The notes beneath the pieces are model-generated. The model did no database searches. It had not been told where the DNA came from and saw only the letters and a list, made by a program, of their open reading frames with translations. From positions 95,604,001 through 95,668,000 of the forward strand of contig OZ231127.1 in NCBI GenBank assembly GCA_965153355.1: 64,000 bases of DNA. The letters run 5' to 3'. Positions 31,330 to 41,934 of the stretch are shown here, in pieces; the first letter of the stretch is position 1; each line of letters starts with the position of its first letter. This DNA is from Flaccisagitta enflata (taxonomy: Eukaryota > Chaetognatha > Sagittoidea > Aphragmophora). The position numbers were made by a program, and so were the translations under genes.

Positions 31330-31559
31330 CGACTAGAAAAAATGCATCAATAAAAAAAATAATGTTTGATATTCATGATAGGTGTAACAACATCCCTCAC
31401 TATACCCGATCCTAAATAGATGGAAGAGGGCCTTGGGAGCCCTCACCGACTAGTTTCTATGCGCATCACTCCTAGTTTCCCAGTAAACAAAATCTAGATA
31501 ACATGTTGCTCAGACTAGAATAAGGCTGTATACAAGCCCCCATGGGGATGGTATAGCAG

Positions 31560-31704
31560 AAACATTTTGCAAAGGTTATCGATGGATATACAGATGAATG
31601 GACTGACGGAGTGACGGACGGATGAACGGATGGACTGACAAACAGACAGACAGACAGATGAACAGTCCAACATGGCAAGTTCTAGGGTCGCATGTCCGCG
31701 ACTT
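31560..31704 (+). mobile_element. Orphan 3' end of an ACAAG/CTA-like element
   Basis: GACGGACGGATGAACGGATG core, then CTAGG, hairpin GTCGCATGTCCGCGAC and TTTAAAA. No 5' cap recognised upstream. Confidence 0.45.
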
Positions 31705-31819
31705 TAAAATAATCATTCATTCAGAAAATACCAACCAAGACCATTGGACTGACCAACCGACCAACCAACCAACCAACTAATCCACCAATTGACTGGCTGA
31801 CTAACCGACTTATTGACCA

Positions 31820-32038
31820 ACAAGGCCGGATACACGGCTACCCCAGTCGCGTGCGGGTGGGCAGGGGCCATAATTGAGGTCAGTGAATCATTTGGGCAGG
31901 AGCAATACGCCCAAAACCCCCATCAACGCCGAAAAAGTAAAATGTGACGGACCGACAGACCAAGGGACGGACGGACGGACCAACGGAGGTACTGACGGAC
32001 CGACAAAGCGGGGTGAAGAGTCGCGTAGCACGCGACTA
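31820..32038 (+). mobile_element. ACAAG/CTA element, subfamily A
   Basis: Complete copy: ACAAGGCCGGATACACGGCT, inner AGTCGCGTGC, GGGTGGGCAGGGGCC, AAAAAGTAAAATGTGAC, GGAC core, GCGGGGTGAAGA, hairpin GTCGCGTAGCACGCGAC, CTA. Use this as the reference copy of subfamily A. Confidence 0.9.
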
Positions 32039-32817
32039 AAAAGTGACAGGTCTTTATAGTTGGTCATTTGCAATTTTGAATTGGGGTTACAGCAATTGTT
32101 GCACAAATGACTAGATGTCAATAAGAGATGATAGTATGAACATTGAACCGGTGTGAATCAATGTTGTTTTTAGGTGCGCCAAAACAGCTCTATGATAGCA
32201 CGGAGCCTTTTGACTAAGGCAGTTTCCACATAAAACTAGACTGAATGCTTTAACATTGATAAAAATGTTATAACTTATGGTTGCATCTACTAGTTTTGAA
32301 ATGCAGAATTCAGAATTTGATACTCTTTTAGATCATATCAAAAAAATATTTTTGAAGTCTTAAAGTGTGTTCAGCTATGTTAATTTTCATGGTAATTAGA
32401 GTAACGAAAGTGTAACAGGACACTCTCTTCAAAAATCTACATCTCCACCTAGAATTGACATTAAGGTCTGAAATTTGGTATATAACATGAGTTATATCTA
32501 TACTAAATGGGGAAAAAAGAAATTTTCAATGACACCTTAGATATTGTCATTTAAGGTATAGTTTACTTCAACATATCAAAATTGGACAGATCATCATTTT
32601 GGATAAATCAACTATCAGTAGAATTTTACCATAATAAATGTCAACTGGTCACCATCATATTTTTGGTGCTTTTTTAGGGATGGCGATCAAACAATGACTC
32701 ATAGTTGGGTGGACTTAATGATTTTTTGATGATTTTGACCTATTTGACCAAGTTGATCAGTTTTAGGAGCCAAATGAGACTACGCATGAAATTAATAGCT
32801 TAAAAAGAGCTAATTTT
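32039..32817. other. Intron, no gene seen
   Basis: AT-rich sequence with no repeat or reading frame of note. Confidence 0.5.
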
Positions 32818-33197
32818 TAGTCGCGTGCACGCGACTCTACAACCCGCTTTGTCGGTCCGTCCGTCCGTCGGTCCGTTGGTCCGTCCGTCCGTCGGTCCGT
32901 CCGTCCGTCCGTCACACTTTACTTTTTTGTACTATAACATCAACTCTTAGGTCATTTTAAGTCATTTTAAGTCATTTATTGTTATTCTAAGTCATTTTGA
33001 GTCAGTCTAAGTCATTTTAAGTCATTTTAAGTCATTTTAAGTTATTTTAAGTTATTTTTTGTTTTTTGTTTTTTTAGTCATTTTAAGTCAATTTTGGTCA
33101 TTTTAGGTCATTCTAAGTCATTGAAAGTCATTCTAAGTCATTCTAAGTCATTCTTTGTCTGTAAGTCTAGCACGCGACTTATAGGTGTTGGCCTTGT
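32818..33197 (-). mobile_element. ACAAG/CTA element, subfamily C
   Basis: Minus-strand ACAAGGCCAACACCTATAAG, inner AGTCGCGTGC, about 20 units of AATGACTTAA 10-bp repeat, (GGAC)n, GCGGGTTGTAGA, hairpin GTCGCGTGCACGCGAC, CTA. Reference copy of subfamily C. Confidence 0.9.
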
Positions 33198-33262
33198 TCT
33201 CTTTCAGATGGCGCCAAGCAGAATTCTCTGCGATTGATAGTTCTGGTGCTATCATTTTTTTG

Positions 33263-33310
33263 AGTCTCTCTCTCTCTCTTTGTCTTTGTCTTTGTCTTTG
33301 TCTTTGTCTT

Positions 33311-33390
<80 letters not shown>
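33263..33390. repeat. (CT)n and (CTTTGT)n microsatellite
   Basis: CTCTCTCT, then seven CTTTGT units, then about 75 bp of CT. Simple repeat. Confidence 0.95.
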
Positions 33391-33595
33391 ATCATTTACA
33401 ACTTTTTTCATACGGCGATTAGCGCCCCTTATTGGTAATTTCAAGTATGAAGGATGGTAGCTTGGCACTGAATCCCAGGTAATGTTCTACAACATTGGCA
33501 GACTAAAAAAATGTTTTTTTGTCTGTTATATCATGACTTTCAGCTGGGGCGTTTATTGTGGAAATAATCCTAAAATCCCGAGTCTTTAAGTTTAG

Positions 33596-33803
33596 GAGAT
33601 GTGCGCACCATTTCATAGTAGAATGCACCAAAAAGAATTTGGAGTTCATTAGATGTCGGGAAACAAGCGCCGCCACCCCCCTCATATCCCATTGAAAATG
33701 TAAAGGAAGGATTATATACTTTACTATGGAAAAGAGGGGGTATGGCGGCGCCAATTTTCGTACATCTGACGACCACCAATGAAATGGTGCGCACATCTCC
33801 CGA
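33596..33803. repeat. Foldback MITE-like repeat
   Basis: Left arm GGAGATGTGCGCACCATTTC is inverted at the right as GAAATGGTGCGCACATCTCC. The inner arms share GGCGCC/GGCGGCG and CCCCTC/GAGGGGG blocks. About 208 bp. Confidence 0.75.
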
Positions 33804-33931
33804 ATTTGGAGGCTCCGATGAAGAAGCTCCGTGCTGATCTATGATAGTCTGTGTCCATTGTTTGGTTTGTCGGTCGGGTAAAGCATTCGTTCGATCCACC
33901 TGGCTTGGCCTTGTTAGAATTCAACGATATG

Positions 33932-34150
33932 AATTGTGAATGCATCTTGCCTGAAGATTTCATCCTGACAAAACCAAAATGGGCTGGCCGCCCACATCAG
34001 TGCCAGATACATGGTCACTTTCGCTTCAAATATGAAGCAAAATATCAAATGTGCGAAAACGCCGATCCGATTTCGAAGAATTTTAAAGTCATGCAGATAA
34101 ACCACAAAGTCGACGATAAAGTACAGGAAAAGTATGAAAAAATAAACCGC
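33932..34150 (-). CDS. Possible channel gene exon: hydrophobic segment
   Basis: After a good acceptor (TTTTTTTTCTTCACAG) the minus strand reads AVYFFILFLYFIVDFVVYL, HDFKILRNRIGVF and more hydrophobic sequence until a stop at 33914. 'YFIVDFVVYLHDF' resembles an S2 helix with its acidic residues. The donor is unresolved (a candidate is within GCGAAAGTGACC). The plus strand is also open here and encodes a lysine-rich peptide, so the strand is uncertain. Confidence 0.35.
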
Positions 34151-34195
34151 CTGTGAAGAAAAAAAAAGCACGTGATAAAATGAAAGAACATTTGG

Positions 34196-34449
34196 GGGGC
34201 GTTTCTAGTCAAAGACAATCGTGTTTTGAAAGGGCCACTTAGTCGCTTGCTACGTTCGTTCGCTCGCACCGCTCACTCCGCTTACGCGCTACGCATCACT
34301 CTGCTTCGCTACGCTCCGTTCACGGGCTCGCTTACTCACTTCACTCACTCCCTCGTGGGATAGTTGAAATTCTTGAATATGTGTTCAAACTGTTATCGCG
34401 TTTCACAGGAACAAACGCGTTTTTGGCGCTCACTAGAAACACGCCCTTG
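34196..34449. mobile_element. MITE with GGGGCGTTTCTAGT ends, copy 2
   Basis: Same family as 10330-10608. Left GGGGGCGTTTCTAGTCAAAG, right CACTAGAAACACGCCC; TTGG follows on the right and TTGG precedes the G-run on the left, a possible 4-bp target duplication. Confidence 0.75.
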
Positions 34450-34526
34450 GTCTCATTGACCACCATGATCCGTGTCTTTTGCTTTTAACGTTGTTACGCG
34501 GATTCTGAGTGAGGGTTAGGGCTATG

Positions 34527-35609
34527 CCGGATTAACAAGTAGGTTTAATAAGCATAAGCTTAGGGCCCCGCGCCTCAAGGGGCCCCCGCGCCCCTTGCTA
34601 GAAAAAAAGTTTGAAAACAAAAAACCTAGTGAAAAAACAAGGCCGGATACACAGCTACCCCAGTCGCGTGCGGGTGGGCAGGGGCCATATTTGAGGATGG
34701 AGCATTTGGGCAGGAGCGGTATAGCCAAAAACCCCATAAACTCCGAAAAAGTAAAGTGTGACCGACGGACGGACGGACCAACGGACGGACGGACCGACAA
34801 AGCGGGGTGTAGAGTCGCGTAGCACGCGACTGAAAATACAATAGAAGAATTATCAAAATATCAACTACAAAAGTTCAATCTTGCAGAGAGAATTAAATTT
34901 CTTGAACAAGTATAAGCTATCAATAGACAAATAGACTGAAAGTTGAATATAGAGTTATTTTAAGTATCATAAAAATTCTTTATTGATACAGTTGCTCTCT
35001 TTTTAAGTAGACTCAAATATATCATCATGAAGCTTTATCTTTTTTAATATTTAAGAGAAACGCATAATGATAATTCAACTGCCAAAGAAAGTGTAATTTG
35101 AATCTGGCCTTTGTAGCTGAAATTATCTAAAAATAACCAGCAAAGATATAAAACATTTATAAAAAATCTTTAAAATCAATATTTTTTAGTTTAAATGTTT
35201 TTTTGTTTTTTTGTTAGAGAACTGATTTCATTTTTTATCAAAATAGTATTTTCAAGAATGAAGTATCATTTCTGTTTTGATAGAAAAACACCATAAATCC
35301 CTTTGAAACAATATTCAATTCTTTTATTTTTGTAGATAGATTAAATGATGCTCCATTTTTTTTACATGTTATTTTCCATGAAGAGATAAACTTAATCAAA
35401 ACTTTCTTAAGTTTTTTATTTTTTGAATTTTCAAATAGTTATTGTTCTCCATTGTCTCTGCCTCCACTCTTTACCAAATAAATTAAAAAGGATTTTGAAT
35501 TAAAAGCTTAGTTCAAATTTATGTGTGATTATACAAAAAAAAACAAAGTGGAATTAAGGGGCACCGCACCCCTAGCTAAGCTTAGGGCCCCGCGCCTTAT
35601 TGATCCGGC
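34527..35609. mobile_element. Candidate element with GCCGGAT ends, containing an ACAAG/CTA copy
   Basis: Left edge GCCGGATTAACAAG.. AAGCTTAGGGCCCCGCGCCT at 34554, right side AAGCTTAGGGCCCCGCGCCT again at 35577 followed by TATTGATCCGGC. The direct GC-rich block and the inverted GCCGGAT tips suggest one element of about 1.1 kb with an AT-rich interior and no ORF. Boundaries tentative. Confidence 0.4.
34637..34832 (+). mobile_element. ACAAG/CTA element, subfamily A
   Basis: ACAAGGCCGGATACACAGCT, inner AGTCGCGTGC, GGGTGGGCAGGGGCC, AAAAAGTAAAGTGTGACC, GGAC core, hairpin GTCGCGTAGCACGCGAC, CTG (CTA variant). Confidence 0.9.
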
Positions 35610-35634
35610 TCAGATCCCAACCCTAATCCTCAAT

Positions 35635-35705
35635 CAACCCCTGACACTATCCCTAACCCTAAACTCACCCCTATCCCTAACTCAACCCCTAACCCTAATG
35701 TAAAC
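35635..35705. repeat. Degenerate CCCTAA (telomere-like) repeats
   Basis: Interspersed CCCTAACCCTAA, ATCCCTAACTC and CCCCTAACCCTAATG units. A second tract is at 40095-40205. Interstitial telomere-like sequence or a simple-repeat tail. Confidence 0.6.
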
Positions 35706-35719
35706 CCCACCCAAAACCC

Positions 35720-35869
35720 TTTGCGCGAGTATATCGTTCAGCAGGAAAACAAAAGAACAATTTCCCTTTCTCCTTCCCATTTGGTAGCCTCTGGCGTTTG
35801 TCCTGTCAAGATGTTTATCTCTAGACAAGCTAGGCGTGACAGATGGCACAAGAAAACTGCTCAATTCAT
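35720..35869 (-). CDS. Possible channel gene exon after S3
   Basis: Acceptor GGTTCATTATTTCAG; the exon would start AT|GAA TTG, and the G left by the exon at 40350-40487 completes GAT (D), so phase fits. The peptide begins DELSSFLVPSVTPSL and turns basic (NARGYQMGRRKG). No clear donor was found and the peptide has no S4 pattern, so this is weak. Confidence 0.3.
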
Positions 35870-36404
35870 CTGAAATAATGAACCTCACTCTTTTGATTGT
35901 TTTATTTACCTTTTATTAATTTCTTTTCCTGCTTTGGCGGGTCAAAATACTTGTCTGAATGGGTTATCCAATAATAAGGCAGTACGAGATTAAGGAGGAA
36001 ATCATTTTTTTTCAAAATATCACTCTTGCTACCAGATAAACATGTGAGTAGGGCTTAGATAAGATGTTAGAAACTTTTTTCAGCTCGATCTGTTGAAAAA
36101 AACCCTTTGGATCGCTTAAAAAATTGATTTTTTTATGATTCTAAGCGTTTTTGCATGCTACTTTTGGCAAAAAAGTGTTTTAATCTAATTTTTAACTATA
36201 TCTATATTTCAACTTTAAAACTAGAAAGTGTGCCTAAAATAGTGAAAGGACCATGCCAGTCAAAGAATTGGACAAAAAAAAACCATTTTTTCGCAAAAAA
36301 TGGATCGTTTAAACACTTAAAAGTGTTATTTTGCTTAAAATTCTTTCTGTGACTCTGTCTGCCTCTTCCAGTTTCACTCTTTTCTCTCCTCTTTTACTTT
36401 TTCT

Positions 36405-38268
36405 CCCCTCTCACCTTTCTCCACTATCACACCAAAGCCATGGAACAGAGCAGAGGAATTCAGTGAGTTTGAAGAACAAAATGGACACAGAAATGATGCA
36501 ATGCTGATAAAAGAGGGTCGTTTTGGTCGCCAATGCAAAGCATCCCTCAAAATCCTTGAAATGAAGGATAGTCTTATGGCATATCTGGACCTTGACACAA
36601 AATGTCAAAATGAAGTGGCCAAACTCCTTCGTTCCCTGCTTCCTAGTTCATTATGAATGGACTGTAGAGGTTCTAGTTGGCTATCATTTGATGGAGCCAC
36701 TTCTTGGCATTCTGTTGGATCAGCAACCTAGACCAACTCAAGTATCTTTCAAAATTTGTACAAACAAATGATGGAACCAACCCCAGGTTTGAAATTCAGC
36801 TCAGTTTAGAGGCATGCTCTTCCAGCTCTTGAGGATGGATTTGAAAGAAAGTACAAACAAGAATGGATGGAGTCTTTTTGCAAGCATCTTGAGCAGTACG
36901 ATGTCAATCAACTGGAAAGTGCAATGCAAGTCTTGATGAAACAGCTTGCTGCAACTCTGTCATGGCAACGAGGAATTCAGTATGAATTTGGTCCAGAATA
37001 TCTGGAATACTCAGCAAAGAAAGCAGCAGGAACATTGGAAGAGACACACTTAAAGCTTCTGTCAGAAATCTTCACTGGAGAACAGCTTAAGACCATCCCT
37101 GTGGACAACAAAGTTGGAGAAAATTATTTTGGACATCTTTCTCAACAGCTAAGAAGCAAGGGAGGCTCTGCTTTCCAAGCTATCAGTAACAGACTTGAGC
37201 TAAAAACAAGTTCAGATCTTGCCTTTGGTAATGAGGGAGCCAACATGTTGAAGGACAAGGAGCTCAAGGCCAAACAGAAAGAAATTGATCAAATTGAAGC
37301 AGGTTTTTCAAAGTCTCAGAAAGAGATCATGAAAGCAAAGTTGGCCTTGACAGACAGAGAAGCAGACAAGCTGGCAAGAGATATGGCCAAAAATAAACTG
37401 ATTTCTTTATGTGTGCAAAATGGAACAAAACACAAGTATATTGCACCGCTCTCCTCTCGAGCTGAGGTTAAAAAGTGCTATGACAGAATAAAAAAGCTGA
37501 GTGAGGCAGATCAGTTGGCTATTCTGCGCAGAGAAGTTGAAAAAGGCTTTGTTTTCAGAAATGCCCAATAATTTTGTTTATTTCAAGTAGTACAATATCA
37601 CAGCCAAACAGATGTATGAAAATCTGCTTGCTTTGCACACAGTTGACCCATCTGACCAAGAGGTCATTACTGTAGAAGATGTCTATGTGGATTTAAGTCA
37701 GTTGGTACTCAGTCTGCCAATAAGCAAGCCAAGAGGTCTAGGGTACCTGTGGAGGAGCCTCTAAAAGACTTCAATTGGCCATTACAGGAAGAAGAATATG
37801 TTGTCACATTGCAAGAAAATGGCTGGAACCTTGGTTCTGTGCAATCTTACAATCAGCAACAAGATAGCATTTGTGTGTAAGCTCTCACTACTCTGAAAAC
37901 TAGAGCAAAGGATGATCAAAGAACAAGGCCGGATACATGGCCACCAGTTGCGGACGGGTGGGCAGGAGCGGAAATGCGCGTTTTAACACTTTTCGACTCG
38001 TGCTCACCAACGGACCGACGGACCGACCGACCGACCGACGGACGGACAAAGCCTCTTATAGAGTTGCGTGTCCGCAACTAAAAACATATTGGATTTATCC
38101 CGATGATGAAGTTTTGGATGACTTTGAAAGGAAACACATACTTGAAATCAGGCCTTCAGTAACCTTGGCTAAAAATGTAAAAAGAAAAGATTTGGTTTTT
38201 GCCTTTCTGAACCGTGAGATCATTGAGTCTATGTGGAGACAACTGATTAGCTCAGATGGGGCAGAATA
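36405..38268 (+). pseudogene. Broken protein-coding sequence of unknown family, split by an ACAAG/CTA element
   Basis: Plus-strand coding-like stretch in an intron of the minus-strand gene. Segments: 36420-36655 (PKPWNRAEEFSEFEEQN.., ends at a stop), 36867-37571 (234 codons: a helical, Lys/Glu-rich domain with DKELKAKQKEIDQIEAGF-type coiled-coil sequence), 37590-37760 (ITAKQMYENLLALHT.., other frame), 37740-37922 (KDFNWPLQEEEYVVTLQENG.., with an internal TAA), and 38081-38268 (KTYWIYPDDEVLDDF.., LAKNVKRKDLVFAFL). At least two frameshifts and several stops break it. I do not recognise the family; it may be a degraded transposon-encoded or retrocopied protein. Deleting 37923-38080 restores the frame across the last junction. 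Confidence 0.6.
37923..38080 (+). mobile_element. ACAAG/CTA element, subfamily B, inserted in the broken ORF
   Basis: 158 bp. ACAAGGCCGGATACATGGCC, inner AGTTGCGGAC, GGGTGGGCAGGAGCGG, TTTTCGACTCGTGCTC, GACC/GGAC core, GCCTCTTATAGA, hairpin GTTGCGTGTCCGCAAC, CTA. The flanks GATCAAAGA and AAAACATATTGG join in frame when exactly 158 bp are removed, leaving no duplicated base. Reference copy of subfamily B. Confidence 0.9.
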
Positions 38269-38269
38269 A

Positions 38270-40349
38270 TGGTTAAAAGTGGCATCTACACACACAGAAC
38301 TCTTTGAGAGAGCTTATGAGTTTCAAAATCATTGTGGGTGAACATTCATTTGTACTCATGTTGCATTAGAAAAAAACTGGCGTATGAAATGGTCTTTCTT
38401 TTAATGTCCCTCCTCCTGTCTCCCACGCTCTGCTCTCAGATCTTCCCCATGATTTCTTTCATATAGCATTTCCACATAGGTGCAATTTTTTGACAATCAC
38501 ACCGACTAAAACTCATACTTCTTATTTTTGCTCATCCAAATTGTCTGCTTGATCATTGGATTTCTTATTCAAGATTCTTACTTAGTTGTGTTTGGTATCA
38601 CATTCATTGTTTTATGCAATTTCAATTTGAATAATGGTTGATGTGATTACAGATATATACATGTACTGAAGAAAATATCTGAACATTTTCTTTCATCTTC
38701 TTTCAATTGGTGAGGTTGTGATCAAATCAATTCAGGCTAGACTAACAGTACTACTTGAAACGCTCAAGAATCATACTTTATTTGTATAATATTGATCAAT
38801 TTTTTTCAAGGGCAAAGAAGCTACTTATCATAAATGAGGAAATGTAGAGTCTATGCATTTTGATGCATGAAATGGTACATGAAAACTTGAGTAAGCTTGA
38901 TATTTTTGCTTAAAAACCAATATTTTTATTCAAAAACGCTCTAAAAATGTCAAAAATTGGGTCGTTTTTGTTTTTTGGGCCTTCCGAGGGTTTTTTTTCA
39001 AGCCACAGCCCCCAAATTGTAACAAACCCACATATTTTGAGTCTACTGAGCCAAAAAAAGGGTAGCAAGCTCATATCGTTTCGGTGACCTATTCTTGTAC
39101 TCCCTTACCAATAAGGATTCCAGTAGAGTATTTTTTTCTCTTTTTAGCCTAAGTTTTGACAGACTTTTCTAGTTTTCAATCAAGAAAAAAATGATCTTGA
39201 AAAAAAAATCGAATCTGGCTAAGACTAAGACAATACAAGCTTCACCTAAGCAACGAGTGTTCTGAGAATTCTATGTATTTCTCAATTTTCAAAAGTGACA
39301 AGCAGTCTTCAAAGTGCTCTCATTTCTAAACACATTGAGCGACTCTGGATGGGATTGGACAAAAATGAAAGATTTTTAGAAGCCGTCTCTGAATCTCACC
39401 ATTGTTTCTTACTTATGACGCACTGAAAATTACCATAGAATTTGCTACCCCAGCTAGATAAGTCATGAAATTTATAAAATGAAATTTAATGAAAATTTTT
39501 GTATTAATATTTTCAATAAAACTACCAACAACCATATTTTGCATGAATTGACTTGCTTATGCCAGTTTTAAATTCCAATCCTTTATTTTACAGCTGAAAA
39601 AATATGCCAAATTCAACAAAAAAATCATTTTGTAAAGGGACCATAGCTCATTGAAAATTTTAAATTTGCATAGAAAATCAAAATATCAAGAAAACAAAAA
39701 CATAGCGCGATTCCTAAAAGATCAACTGAGGGCGCTATGTTCTTATTTTAATGATGTTTGGATTTTTTATGCAAATTTAAAATTTTCAGTGAGCAGTTAC
39801 TGAAATGATTGTCACTATTTTATCCACTTTTTAGTCTCATCAGAATTGAATATTTTTCAATCTTTTTGCATTTTTGTCCTTTGCCGGTGACAGATGAGTT
39901 TCCTCATGTAAGTTTACAATTTAAAGTACAAAGAAATAAACACAAGCATTGACCTAAGCAAAACTAGTAACATGAATGGTAACTTAGTTCTCTGGGTAAA
40001 TTCCTCTTACTTAAATTTCAGTGCGTCTTATCTTTAACCAATGTGTAGTTATTGATGCTTATAGGTGAACGAAGACTTATATTCTAGGTAATAAAACCCA
40101 GCCAACCCCTTAGCCCTATCACTAACCCTGTCCCTAACCATAACCAAAACCCGAAACCATCCCCAACCCCAACCCTAACCCTCAACCCACCCCTAACCCT
40201 AATATAAAGACCCGCTTAAAAAGCCTTAAAAACAAAAGACTTCATACAACCATTCATTTATACCCATTTTTCATCTTATTAAACGAGTTTTTAGGCTAAA
40301 GATTTTAGCCCAAGTGAACGAAGAACTTTGCTCAAGGTATTATTTTCAC
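38270..40349. other. Intron, no gene seen
   Basis: AT-rich. Contains a foldback at 39640-39800 and CCCTAA-like repeats at 40095-40205. No reading frame of interest. Confidence 0.5.
39640..39800. repeat. Foldback repeat
   Basis: CTCATTGAAAATTTTAAATT..GCATAGAAAATC is inverted as GATTTTTTATGCAAATTTAA..TTTTCAGTGAGC, with inner ACATAGCGC/GCGCTATGT. About 160 bp, non-coding. Confidence 0.7.
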
Positions 40350-40487
40350 CTACCACGCTTATTTTGTGTCCAAGTGCATAGAAGATTTGCCAGGGGAAGT
40401 TGACAATGAGCGGGAAAATTGAAACCTTCAAATGGTGTCGTAGAACAACTGGGAAATCTTGAATCATAATTCCATCAACCTCAAATC
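40350..40487 (-). CDS. Channel gene exon: S2-S3 linker and S3
   Basis: Minus-strand exon of 138 nt (2 nt + 45 codons + 1 nt). Acceptor CTTGATTTCAG, donor GTGGTAG|GTGAAAAT. It encodes FEVDGIMIQDFPVVLRHHLK then VSIFPLIVNFPWQIFYALG. CNG/HCN channels have here 'G.l(v).D...i...Yl' followed by 'F.(l)D(l)...lP.d.l'; the spacing and the G, D, I/L, basic/aromatic and P positions match, but the S3 aspartate is replaced. It joins in phase to 42900-42993. Confidence 0.65.
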
Positions 40488-41105
40488 CTGAAATCAAGAT
40501 CGAAGAATTAATGAAATGGAAGAAGTTGTTTTGAAAGCTCTAAAGACAGCAGCCCACGAAGGCAAAACTTAGGGTATCTACTTGGGTCGGGTGTGTCAAT
40601 ATGCAAAAGGTTTTTTGATGAGACCAGCAACATCATACTGCATGAGGTAGTAAATTCTAAGACTTTTAACGTTTTTATTTTGTAAACTTTATTCATCCTC
40701 TTTTTTTTTTCTCAAAGCCCCTTTTTAGCAAATCAGCTAATTTGTATATTGCTGTGTTGATGATTCTGTATCAGCATCATTGCTCAAGAACATAATCAAG
40801 TTTACACACATAATATCTTAGTGCTAATTCTAGTTGTTACTAAGTAAAAGTTGTCCATTTATCTCCAAAAGTATAGAAAACGAAAACAAAAACTAATCTT
40901 TTCTGTAGAAATTATATGTCTTATTTTCAACAAAACTAGATGCAGATGCTGGAAGTATGTAGATTTTTATCAATCTTTTCTTGCGCTAAAAAAACAGAAG
41001 ATAAATGAAATTTGAATATAAACTTTGAGAATTTTTTTGTTTACATTTTTTAATGTTGATGATTTGATCAAAAATACTTTTGCATATTCACACACCCAAC
41101 TACAG

Positions 41106-41505
41106 AAGGGACCCTAATAAGAGCGGAGGAGGGACCCAATTGTTACATGCCCCCCCTACAGCTCACATGGTTCAATCAATTATCTCATTTGCAGTGGCGG
41201 TTGACACCTTAGGTGGATACAATTGGCGCCACCGTGGCGATTTTTCAATTTCCACCTTTAAACCCCTCAAAGGGCCAAATTTAGATTAAAATTTGAGAAA
41301 AAAAATTGTTCAATTTTTCGAGCTTTTGGAGTGGTTTGGGGGGGTTCATGGTGGAAATTGAAAAATCGCCATGGTGGCGCCATTTGTATTCACCTAAAGT
41401 GTCAACCGCCACTGCAAGTGTGGGAATTGATTGAACCATATGAGCTGTAGGGGGGGGCATGTAACACTTTGGGTCCCTCCTCCGCTCTTATTAGGGTCCT
41501 GTCTG
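41106..41505. mobile_element. Foldback MITE, about 400 bp
   Basis: Near-perfect palindrome. AAGGGACCCTAATAAGAGCG and TTGCAGTGGCGGTTGACACC on the left match their inverses on the right (CGCTCTTATTAGGGTCC, GGTGTCAACC type blocks). ACAG-like bases flank both ends. No ORF. Confidence 0.8.
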
Positions 41506-41934
41506 TACATGGGTGAAAATAGAAATCATGCATGAGTGAAAGTATCAAAACAAGTAAAAAAATGTGAAAATGAGACATATATGATATATAAAAGCAAGAT
41601 TTGCATCCATTTAACATGAGATTCAGATTTAGATCACATCTCTGATGAAGATGGACTGAAAATTTCACAATTCTTTTTTTTTTTGTCCACCGATAGGAGT
41701 CTGTTTAAAGTTTTAAGTTTGTATAGAGAATGAAAAAAAGGAAAATACAAAAAACATATTTCTCTTCCCAAATTATTTTGACAGAGAACTATACTATTTT
41801 GGAAAATGCAAAATTTTTCTGTGTTTGGCTGTCTTAAAAGTGTCTGCAAAAATTCACTAAAAACCTTCATCTTCCTGATTGTTTTTTTTTTTCATGAGAA
41901 TTGCTTGTCAAACGGCATCTTTTAGCATAGAGAC

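Larger units (their letters stand above)
25777..31341 (+). mobile_element. Subfamily A element split by two insertions
   Basis: The 5' part (GCAAGGCTGCCTCAGTTGTG.. GCGGGTGGGCAGGGGCC) runs to 25880, where a subfamily B copy (25881-26095) interrupts its A-run. It resumes AAAGTGAAGTGTGAGCGAC.. ACAAAGTGGGGTGAAGAG and enters the 3' hairpin GCCGCGTA. There it is broken by the inverted-repeat-flanked satellite block and seems to end at 31330-31341 with CGCGACTAGAAAAAA. The final join across 5 kb is inferred from the hairpin halves. Confidence 0.45.

Noticed and set aside
33851-34156. A 101-codon plus-strand frame rich in lysine opposite the possible channel exon
   Set aside because: Not fully excluded. 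The minus strand has a good acceptor and a membrane-helix pattern in line with neighbouring exons, so I listed that reading at low confidence and not this one.
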